NCBI GenBank assembly: GCA_900757265.1
Contig: CAAENW010000201.1
Location: 1-17,023 of the forward strand
Direction: 5' to 3'
Length of the DNA stretch: 17,023 bases
From: an uncultured Collinsella sp.
Lineage (GTDB): Bacteria; Actinomycetota; Coriobacteriia; Coriobacteriales; Coriobacteriaceae
Shown here: positions 7,274 through 11,934 of the stretch, piece by piece
How positions within the stretch are numbered: position 1 is the first letter of the stretch
Layout of the letters: the number at the start of each line of letters is the position of its first letter
Notes under the pieces: generated by a model
Told to the model about the DNA's origin: nothing
Database searches by the model: none
What the model saw: only the letters and a program-made list of their open reading frames with translations
Position numbers and translations under genes: made by a program

Positions 7274-7612
7274 ATGAAGAAAATTACGGCTATCGTGCGC
7301 CAGGAGAAGCTTGAGGTTCTCAAAGATGCGCTGTTTGCTGCTGATGTTCGCGGCATGACTATCAACCAGGTGCAGGGCTGCGGCGCACAGCATGGCTGGA
7401 AGGAATACGTGCGCGGCAACGAACTGCTCGTCAATACCATCCCCAAGGTGCAGTTCACCCTCATCTGCGCTGATGAGCACGTTGACGGAATTGTCGACAT
7501 CATCTGCAATGCCGCCCGCACCGGTGCCGTTGGAGACGGCAAGATTTGGGTCGAGCCGGTCGAGGAAGTCATCCGCATTCGCACCGGCGAACACGGCCCC
7601 GCTGCGGTGTAG
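7274..7612 (+). CDS. PII nitrogen-regulatory protein lacking the T-loop tyrosine 51
   Basis: Small trimeric PII signal protein (GlnB/GlnK family) that binds ATP/ADP and 2-oxoglutarate and plugs AmtB when nitrogen is plentiful. Its length of 112 residues is standard. The start MKKITAIVRQEKL, the GMTI stretch at 27-30, TGAVGDGKIWV (83-93) and the C-terminal IRIRTGE (100-106) match the family. The T-loop reads G35 C G A Q H G W K E Y V R G N E L51. Aligned without gaps to E. coli GlnB, the uridylylated Tyr51 is Leu here and Tyr46 is Val; the only nearby tyrosine is residue 45. Covalent control by GlnD-type enzymes at position 51 is therefore impossible, leaving ligand binding as the likely signal. 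The ribosome site AGAGAGGAA precedes the ATG. Being next to amtB makes the GlnK-type role likely. Confidence 0.93.
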   Translation: MKKITAIVRQEKLEVLKDALFAADVRGMTINQVQGCGAQHGWKEYVRGNELLVNTIPKVQFTLICADEHVDGIVDIICNAARTGAVGDGKIWVEPVEEVIRIRTGEHGPAAV

Positions 7613-7625
7613 AATCGACCGTCTG

Positions 7626-7679
7626 CCATCCGCAACGTTAAAATGCTGCAATGAGGCACAAGACTTGCGTTGCGGATGG
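7626..7679 (+). promoter_or_regulatory. Perfect 12-bp inverted repeat upstream of the TetR gene
   Basis: CCATCCGCAACG (7626-7637) is exactly complementary to CGTTGCGGATGG (7668-7679) across 30 bases. The right arm ends seven bases before the ATG at 7687 and overlaps the only purine-rich ribosome-site candidate (GGATGGGCGG). If transcribed from upstream, for example from the amtB-PII operon, the hairpin would mask translation of the repressor. TTAAAAT in the loop is a possible -10 box, in which case the dyad would act as DNA. Confidence 0.55.
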
Positions 7680-7686
7680 GCGGATT

Positions 7687-8349
7687 ATGGGTCGCAATAA
7701 ATATCCCGAGGAGACGGTCGCGAAGATTCTCGACGCGGCACTGGAGCTATTCTGCGCACAGGGTTATGAGGGGACGAGTATTCAAGATATCGTTGACCGT
7801 CTCGACGGCATGACCAAGGGCGCTGTCTATCATCACTTTAAGAGCAAAGAAGAGATTTTCAACGCCGCGTTTGATCGGGCGATGACTCCGATTGTTGAGC
7901 ACCGCCGCTCGATGCTTGGCGTCGGTAATATGACCGGAGCCCAAAAGCTCAGGCGGCTGTACGCGCCCGAGTCCGTTGTTCCGCAAATTGAGCTATGGGC
8001 ACGCATGCATCCTGCGGCGGATCCGGTAAAAAGCTCGCGTCTACTGGCGATGCAGTACCAGGGCTCGTTTGACGAGTCAGCCGATGGCTGTCTCTTGCCA
8101 GTGATCGAGGAGGGCATCGCCGACGGCTCCATTGCGTGCGAATGCCCGCGCGAAGCGGCGGAGGCCGTATCGTTGTTGGCGAATCTTTGGCTGCTGCCGC
8201 TGTTCCGTCCGCTTGAGACCAAGGATCGAATGCTCGCTCGCGCTCAATGTTTGGCGCAGATGGCTGCCGCGGTGGGACTCGATTTGGGGGAAGAAGTGCT
8301 TCAGACAACGGCGCAGATTTGGGACGTATGGGACCGCGCCGGGTGGTAA
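7687..8349 (+). CDS. TetR/AcrR-family transcriptional repressor (probable regulator of the adjacent exporter)
   Basis: DNA-binding repressor of 220 residues. The N-terminal TetR_N helix-turn-helix is clear: YPEETVAKILDAALELF (6-22), then TSIQDIVDRLDGMTKGAVYHHFKSKEEI (30-57), with the recognition helix around 43-51. The C-terminal ligand domain (60-220) is typical of the family but gives no ligand. The ATG at 7687 matches the usual start a few residues before the first helix; the ATG at 7651 lacks a ribosome site. Two near-identical dyads flank the terminator behind it, one just after its stop and one at the start of the MFS gene, so the exporter is the likely target. An inverted repeat covers its own ribosome site region. 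Confidence 0.88.
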   Translation: MGRNKYPEETVAKILDAALELFCAQGYEGTSIQDIVDRLDGMTKGAVYHHFKSKEEIFNAAFDRAMTPIVEHRRSMLGVGNMTGAQKLRRLYAPESVVPQIELWARMHPAADPVKSSRLLAMQYQGSFDESADGCLLPVIEEGIADGSIACECPREAAEAVSLLANLWLLPLFRPLETKDRMLARAQCLAQMAAAVGLDLGEEVLQTTAQIWDVWDRAGW

Positions 8350-8354
8350 TATAG

Positions 8355-8370
8355 ATACCAACGGTATGTA
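8355..8370. promoter_or_regulatory. TetR operator site 1
   Basis: ATACCAACGGTATGTA contains the dyad ATACC-AAC-GGTAT. It matches operator site 2 at 14 of 16 positions. It starts five bases after the stop codon of the TetR gene. Confidence 0.6.
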
Positions 8371-8382
8371 ATAGATTTGAAC

Positions 8383-8404
8383 GGGCAGCTCCGGCTGCCC
8401 TTTT
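8383..8404 (+). terminator. Rho-independent terminator of the TetR gene
   Basis: GGGCAGC (8383-8389) pairs with GCTGCCC (8394-8400) around the tetraloop TCCG and is followed by TTTT. It lies between the two operator sites and separates the TetR transcript from the MFS gene. Confidence 0.8.
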
Positions 8405-8415
8405 CAAGTCGATAA

Positions 8416-8436
8416 ATACATACTAGCGGTATGTAT
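8416..8436. promoter_or_regulatory. TetR operator site 2 at the MFS promoter
   Basis: ATACATAC (8416-8423) and its perfect reverse complement GTATGTAT (8429-8436) surround the spacer TAGCG. The 21-bp dyad is 12 bases upstream of the MFS start codon. TATGTA inside it could be a -10 box, so binding would block transcription directly. The half-sites resemble those of AcrR-type TetR repressors. Confidence 0.7.
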
Positions 8437-8448
8437 GGGGGCGGACTT

Positions 8449-9711
8449 ATGGCTGGGCTGAGAGACGTCGGCGTCTCGTTGAAATCAAAAACAGTGCGGT
8501 CAATCAGGCTCGCGGAACTTCTGGTTGCGCAGCTGTGCACGTATTCGATGCTGTCGGCGCTGTGCTTTGCGTATCCGCTTTACTTGTTCGATTGCAGCGG
8601 ATCGTCAACGTTATATGGCGCCGCCGTGGCGATAGCGTTCATACCCGGCGTACTCGCAACTCCGATTGGCGGAATCTTGGCGGATAGGGGAAGACATCGC
8701 GAGGCCCTCGTGGCCCTCGGCATTGCTCTGATGACTGCATCACTGCTGTCTATCCCCATGAAGCACTCATTGCCTCTTGCGGTCGTCGTAGTAGCGATAC
8801 TTTGTGTTCAATATGGCGCTCAATCGCTGCTAAAGCCAATACTCCAAATTGAGACGGTGCGCATGGCGGGTGAAAAGAAGGTTGAGCGGGCCACTGCATT
8901 GGTTTCGCAGGTGACCATGGTGAGCAATATCTTGGGTCCTGTGGTCGGGACGGCAGTCTATGGGTGCTTTGGCATCGATGCTCTTTGCACAATCGCGTCG
9001 GTAACGTTTGCGATTTCAGCTCTGTTGTTTGGTGGCGTACTCAAGCAAAATGCCTCATCTGAAACGATGGGAGACGGCGCGACTCGTACGACATGCCGAA
9101 ACGATTTTCGGGAGTCGATTCGGTATCTGTTGCAAAATGCATCATTGGTCGCTGTGATTTTGCTTGCGGCAGTTTTGAACCTTGCGTTGGTTGGGCTAAC
9201 GATTGGCGCTCCCATTATTGTTACAAAGCATCTCGGCATGCAATCGTCCTGCGTTGGGATAGTTGAGGTTGCTCTGGGCCTGGGTGGTCTTACCGGCAGT
9301 GGCTTGGTCGGCATTTGGCCGCATCGTTTTTCTTTCAATGGCATATGTCGATATGTTGCGATGATCTGTTTTGGAGTCGCGCCGATTATTGTTACGCTGC
9401 TGTTCGGCGTAGATGTATGCGTGTTCACCGTGTTTGCGGTTGGTTCGGCATGGGTCATGGTGTGGGCGAGCATTACGTCGGTTGAAATCATCGCGTTTGT
9501 TCAGCGGGTAGCGCCGACTGAGCTCTGCGGAAAAGTGCTTTCGGTCGTTTACATGGTCCTTTCCTGCGCAACACCTATCGGCCAATTGACGTACGGGGTT
9601 GCATATGATCGATGGACACCAGCGATTGTATTCGCAGCCATGTTGGCGGTGCTGACGTTGACGACGGCGCTGTTTTATCGTCTGAAAAATCGCTTGCGGC
9701 GATTGTCTTGA
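8449..9711 (+). CDS. Major facilitator superfamily transporter, probable drug or metabolite exporter
   Basis: Polytopic membrane protein of 420 residues with about twelve hydrophobic segments in two halves (about 22-200 and 225-410) separated by a polar loop near 200-222. The loop after helix 2 carries a motif-A-like sequence (GGILADRGRHR, 74-84) diagnostic of the MFS. General architecture resembles MFS_3 / macrolide-efflux-type proteins; substrate unknown. The ATG at 8449 is preferred (GGGGGCGGA upstream); an ATG at 8431 lies inside the operator. Control by the neighbouring TetR is implied by the operator dyads. Base composition is visibly more A/T-rich than the surroundings (one sampled 60-base line is about 45 percent G+C, against 60 percent in the activase gene), which suggests horizontal acquisition. 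Confidence 0.85.
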   Translation: MAGLRDVGVSLKSKTVRSIRLAELLVAQLCTYSMLSALCFAYPLYLFDCSGSSTLYGAAVAIAFIPGVLATPIGGILADRGRHREALVALGIALMTASLLSIPMKHSLPLAVVVVAILCVQYGAQSLLKPILQIETVRMAGEKKVERATALVSQVTMVSNILGPVVGTAVYGCFGIDALCTIASVTFAISALLFGGVLKQNASSETMGDGATRTTCRNDFRESIRYLLQNASLVAVILLAAVLNLALVGLTIGAPIIVTKHLGMQSSCVGIVEVALGLGGLTGSGLVGIWPHRFSFNGICRYVAMICFGVAPIIVTLLFGVDVCVFTVFAVGSAWVMVWASITSVEIIAFVQRVAPTELCGKVLSVVYMVLSCATPIGQLTYGVAYDRWTPAIVFAAMLAVLTLTTALFYRLKNRLRRLS

Positions 9712-9770
9712 CGCGCTGGGGCACCGTGAATTTGCGGAGACAGTGGCCCGCCGCGTCGGGACGGCATTGT

Positions 9771-9798
9771 TTGGGCATGCCTCTCCTTCGTCTACAAT
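9771..9798 (+). promoter_or_regulatory. Candidate promoter of the HAD gene, inside the dyad
   Basis: TTGGGC (9771-9776), 16 bases, then TACAAT (9793-9798). This would start transcription near 9805 and give a leader of about 22 bases containing only the right arm of the dyad. The -10 is good and the -35 weak. Confidence 0.45.
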
Positions 9799-9826
9799 AT
9801 CGTGCAGACGAAGGAGAGGCACGCCC
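9773..9826 (+). repeat. Long inverted repeat covering the HAD promoter and ribosome site
   Basis: TGCCTCTCCTTCGTCT (9778-9793) is exactly complementary to 9806-9821, a 16-bp stem with a 12-base loop. Beyond one mismatch, GGGC (9773-9776) also pairs with GCCC (9823-9826). The right arm contains AAGGAG (9811-9816), the ribosome site of the HAD gene, and ends one base before its ATG. Confidence 0.85.
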
Positions 9827-10684
9827 ATGATCAAGATGTTCGCGAGTGACTTAGACGGAACGCTGCTGAACGCCCTGCACGAGGCAGATGGGACCATCCG
9901 CCGTGCCATTCGTGAGCTGACCGAGGCCGGCCTGCATGTGGTTCCCGCGACCGGACGCTCGACGCTGCCGATCGGCGAGCATGGCTTTACGGGGCTGGCG
10001 CTCGATGCCTGCTGCTCTAACGGCTCCATCGTGCGCGACAGTCATGGCGAGGTGCTCAAGACCTGGACCATCGATCCGCAGATCACCGAGGAGCTGCTCA
10101 AGGAGTTTCCGGATATCTGTTTTGACTGCTCCACGCCCGACGGCATGTTTTCGAGCGGATCGTTCGAGATGCACCAGGCGGGCTTTAAAAAGGACAGCCC
10201 CATCAAGCGTATTGTGATGCGCGGCATGCGTGCGCGCGGCGGGTATCACGAGGAACAGTATTTCGACCAGTCGATCGGCGATATCTTGCGTCACGATGTA
10301 TGCAAGATCAATTGTCGCGTGACCTCTCCCGAGCTGGAGCGCGACCTTAAGGCGTATCTTGCCGAGCGCTCGGACCGTGTGGTCAACGCGCCGTTCGATC
10401 CGGTGATGTTCGAGATCACGGACGCGGCATGCAACAAGGGCGAGAGCGTGGCCTGGCTGGCGGGTTACTACGGCATTGCCGAGGACGAGGTCGCGGTCTA
10501 TGGAGACGGCGGCAACGACATCGCCATGCTCAAGCGTTTCCACCACAGCTACGCGACCAAAAACGCAAGCGATGCAGCTAAGGCCGCCGCGAGCGTGACC
10601 ATCGGCAGCTGCATGGTCCATGCCGTCCCCAAACACATGCTCGCCACCAAACGCAAGCAAAACTCCCGCACCGTCATCGAATAA
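9827..10684 (+). CDS. Cof-type HAD-IIB family phosphatase
   Basis: Haloacid-dehalogenase superfamily phosphatase of 285 residues, probably acting on a sugar phosphate or other small phosphorylated metabolite in the cytosol. Motif I is DLDGT with nucleophile Asp8 and acid/base Asp10; motif II is Thr42 in ATGR; motif III is Lys204 (ACNKGES); motif IV is GDGGND with Asp227 and Asp231. The central cap (about 85-185) is of the type C2 (Cof) class. The ATG at 9827 is preceded by AAGGAGAGG; an in-frame ATG at 9743 would add 28 residues running through the upstream dyad and is not credible. The last 25 residues (HAVPKHMLATKRKQ...) are more basic than in typical Cof proteins. A TGACAAAGGG palindrome follows the stop at once. 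Substrate not predictable. Confidence 0.88.
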   Translation: MIKMFASDLDGTLLNALHEADGTIRRAIRELTEAGLHVVPATGRSTLPIGEHGFTGLALDACCSNGSIVRDSHGEVLKTWTIDPQITEELLKEFPDICFDCSTPDGMFSSGSFEMHQAGFKKDSPIKRIVMRGMRARGGYHEEQYFDQSIGDILRHDVCKINCRVTSPELERDLKAYLAERSDRVVNAPFDPVMFEITDAACNKGESVAWLAGYYGIAEDEVAVYGDGGNDIAMLKRFHHSYATKNASDAAKAAASVTIGSCMVHAVPKHMLATKRKQNSRTVIE

Positions 10685-10686
10685 TG

Positions 10687-10711
10687 TGACAAAGGGACAG
10701 CCCCTTTGTCA
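10687..10711. repeat. TGACAAAGGG palindrome, copy A
   Basis: TGACAAAGGG (10687-10696) and its perfect complement CCCTTTGTCA (10702-10711) with loop ACAGC. It begins two bases after the HAD stop codon and could double as a transcription end, though there is no T tract. It shares arms with the copy at 11093-11120. Confidence 0.8.
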
Positions 10712-10726
10712 TAGGGGCCTGTGTGC

Positions 10727-10774
10727 TTGGAATACGAACATATATTCGTATATATAACTAGGCTCTGGTAGAAT
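10727..10774 (+). promoter_or_regulatory. Overlapping promoters of the small membrane-peptide gene
   Basis: Two candidates. P1: TTGGAA (10727-10732), 18 bases, TATATA (10751-10756). P2: TTCGTA (10745-10750), 18 bases, TAGAAT (10769-10774). P2 would start near 10781 and give a leader of about 58 bases. The LexA-like dyad lies in the P1 spacer and overlaps the P2 -35, so either would be blocked by a repressor bound there. Confidence 0.5.
10735..10748. promoter_or_regulatory. Putative LexA (SOS) box
   Basis: CGAACATATATTCG matches the Gram-positive LexA/DinR consensus CGAACRNRYGTTCG at all but one position (A in place of the G that opens the second half-site). It is the core of a larger dyad, ATACGAA (10732-10738) and TTCGTAT (10745-10751). 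The consensus is from B. subtilis; mycobacterial boxes are similar. The box of this organism is not known to me. Confidence 0.5.
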
Positions 10775-10812
10775 CGGTATCGTTGACGGCAGTTCCATGT
10801 GCCGGGCAGCGC

Positions 10813-10830
10813 CCTCCATTTGATGGGAGG
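10813..10830 (+). promoter_or_regulatory. Shine-Dalgarno-masking hairpin
   Basis: CCTCC (10813-10817) is complementary to GGAGG (10826-10830), the ribosome site of the 41-residue ORF. The stem is extended by two A-T pairs around a single bulged G and a TTG loop. Self-masking of the ribosome site is a known feature of type I toxin mRNAs. Confidence 0.6.
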
Positions 10831-10838
10831 TGATGCCC

Positions 10839-10964
10839 ATGACCGATTTGATTGATTTCGTGAGACTTCTGACCGCTTTGGTCTCGTTCTTCACGGCGCT
10901 TGTCGGCCTTTCCGAGGCACTCAAGCAGCGTTCGAAGCGCAACAGAAGGGGTCGCCGCCGCTAA
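10839..10964 (+). CDS. 41-residue hydrophobic peptide with Arg-rich tail; putative type I toxin
   Basis: A short gene not assigned to any family I can name. ATG at 10839 follows GGGAGG by eight bases; an ATG at 10833 is too close to that site. The product has an acidic start (MTDLIDF), one hydrophobic helix at about residues 8-25 (RLLTALVSFFTALVGLSEAL), and a tail in which nine of the last thirteen residues are Lys or Arg (ending RRGRRR). This design, a short membrane helix plus a cationic end, is that of type I toxins and small membrane-stress peptides. Context supports this: a LexA-like box at the promoter, a masked ribosome site, a convergent promoter downstream and 5'/3' complementary repeats. 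It could instead be a small regulatory membrane peptide. The function is inferred, not shown. Confidence 0.6.
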   Translation: MTDLIDFVRLLTALVSFFTALVGLSEALKQRSKRNRRGRRR

Positions 10965-10976
10965 GGCGTTGACCCC
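10948..10976. terminator. Hairpin over the peptide stop codon, possible bidirectional terminator
   Basis: GGGGTC (10948-10953) pairs with GACCCC (10971-10976) and, inside a small internal loop, CGCC pairs with GGCG. The TAA stop codon lies in the loop region. On the minus strand it is followed by TTCTGTT, a weak U tract, so it may end the convergent transcript. There is no T tract on the plus strand. Confidence 0.4.
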
Positions 10977-11026
10977 CTAATGCAAACAACGGCGCTGCCC
11001 AGCCAGCTACAACTTGGGCTGCCGTC
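10948..11026 (-). ncRNA. Putative convergent antisense RNA (antitoxin candidate)
   Basis: The minus-strand promoter at 11033-11061 predicts a transcript starting near 11026. It would run left through the 3' untranslated region and the end of the peptide gene, and could stop after the hairpin at 10948-10976, for a length of about 80 bases. It contains no obvious ORF. Its 5' part repeats the GACGGCAG and GGGCAGCGCC blocks of the peptide mRNA leader. The ends are estimates from promoter and hairpin positions. Confidence 0.4.
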
Positions 11027-11032
11027 GACACT

Positions 11033-11061
11033 ATTCTACCCACGAATGACATTTTGGACAA
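11033..11061 (-). promoter_or_regulatory. Convergent (antisense) promoter
   Basis: On the minus strand TTGTCC (11061-11056), exactly 17 bases, then TAGAAT (11038-11033). The -10 is identical to P2 of the peptide gene and is preceded by the same GG. It points toward the peptide gene, with no ORF of its own to serve. Confidence 0.55.
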
Positions 11062-11092
11062 TCGGTAATGCCGCTCCAAAAGCCAGGCGGGT

Positions 11093-11120
11093 TGTGACAA
11101 AGGGGCTGCCCTTTGTCACA
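11093..11120. repeat. TGACAAAGGG palindrome, copy B
   Basis: TGTGACAAAGGG (11093-11104) pairs perfectly with CCCTTTGTCACA (11109-11120) around a GCTG loop. It marks the right edge of the small-peptide locus, as copy A marks the left. Confidence 0.85.
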
Positions 11121-11148
11121 TCCCAAATATTGCCATTACGTGTTGGTA

Positions 11149-11191
11149 CACACGGTGTGCAATAATACTCGCACTGTGCAATAGCGCACAG
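11149..11191. promoter_or_regulatory. Candidate operator region of the TetR-activase operon
   Basis: Two dyads with the same half-site precede the regulator: CACAC-G-GTGTG (11149-11159) and CTGTGC-AATAGC-GCACAG (11174-11191). TGTGCAATA is also directly repeated at 11156-11164 and 11175-11183, 19 bases apart. AATAAT between them may be a -10 box. This arrangement suggests autoregulation by the regulator downstream; inferred. Confidence 0.5.
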
Positions 11192-11212
11192 GCTGAGTAA
11201 CAAGGAGGACGC

Positions 11213-11923
11213 TTGTCCCAGCTCGAGAAATGCGACCGCCGGTCCCTTCGCTCGCAGCGTGCCCTTCGCCAGGCACTTGCCAGCGAGCTTGCCGAAAGCG
11301 GCGACCTTTCGCGCATTAATGTCGCGTCGCTCACCGAGCGCGCTGGCCTTACGCGCCGCACGTTCTATTCGCACTACCGCGATATCCCCGACTTTATCAA
11401 TCAAATCGAGGACGGCTTGCTGGCCGAGATCCGTGAGCGCATTGAGCTCATCACTGCAGCTCAGCTGCCCGATCTCTATCACAACATCGATGAGCTCGAG
11501 CCGGCGCCCGGTTCGGTTGAGCTGCTGCGCTATCTTGCGGCCAACCGCGACTTAATCGGTGCGCTGCTGGGTCCGGGCGGCGACCAGGCCTTCATTAAAA
11601 GGATCATCGACACCGCGCGTGAGGCTGTGGTGCCGCGTGCGCAGACGGGCATTTTGGGTCTGGCGCTGGGCACGTTCTTTGACTACTACGTCACCTACGT
11701 CGTGAGTGCCGAGGTCGGCATGATTCAGCGCTGGTTTGAGCGTGGGCTCACCGAATCGCCCGAGGCCATGGCGCGCATTATGACGGTGCTCGCTTTTGTG
11801 CGCCCTGGTGATCTGTATGGCCAACCCATCGATATCAACGTGCCGGAATACGGCATGAAGTTATTGAACTTGCAGCTCGAGGACGCGGCCGACACCGCCG
11901 CAACCGTCGAGTCCAACAACTAA
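11213..11923 (+). CDS. TetR-like transcriptional regulator, partner of the activase gene
   Basis: DNA-binding regulator of 236 residues. The start is a TTG at 11213 with an excellent AAGGAGG four bases upstream; no ATG offers a better fit. The helix-turn-helix lies at about 36-57 (NVASLTERAGLTRRTFYSHYRDI), with the family's FYSHY in the recognition region. The C-terminal domain (about 80-200, including DLIGALLGPGG and FFDYYVTYVV) resembles the DhaS-type TetR C-terminal group. The gene ends 11 bases before the giant activase gene and both share one upstream region with dyads, so the pair is one operon, probably autoregulated. The signal it senses may be a CoA or hydroxy-acid metabolite, but nothing in the sequence proves it. 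Confidence 0.85.
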   Translation: MSQLEKCDRRSLRSQRALRQALASELAESGDLSRINVASLTERAGLTRRTFYSHYRDIPDFINQIEDGLLAEIRERIELITAAQLPDLYHNIDELEPAPGSVELLRYLAANRDLIGALLGPGGDQAFIKRIIDTAREAVVPRAQTGILGLALGTFFDYYVTYVVSAEVGMIQRWFERGLTESPEAMARIMTVLAFVRPGDLYGQPIDINVPEYGMKLLNLQLEDAADTAATVESNN

Positions 11924-11934
11924 GAGGAGAGACA

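Larger units (their letters stand above)
10767..11040. repeat. Imperfect inverted repeats bracketing the small-peptide gene
   Basis: Three blocks recur in inverted order on both sides of the ORF: GGTAGAAT (10767-10774 and 11040-11033), GACGGCAG (10785-10792 and 11026-11019) and GGGCAGCGCC (10804-10813 and 11000-10991). They put similar promoters and 5' leaders face to face. In a full-length transcript the 5' end could pair with the 3' end through 8 + 10 base pairs. Confidence 0.75.

Noticed and set aside
9196..10029. A 277-codon minus-strand frame across the end of the MFS gene and the start of the HAD gene
   Set aside because: It crosses two well-supported genes and a long dyad, and its translation is Arg/Asn-rich without motifs.
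10709..10942. A 77-codon minus-strand frame over the small-peptide gene
   Set aside because: It runs through the promoter and LexA-like dyad of the plus-strand gene and has no recognisable features; the plus-strand ORF has a well-placed Shine-Dalgarno.
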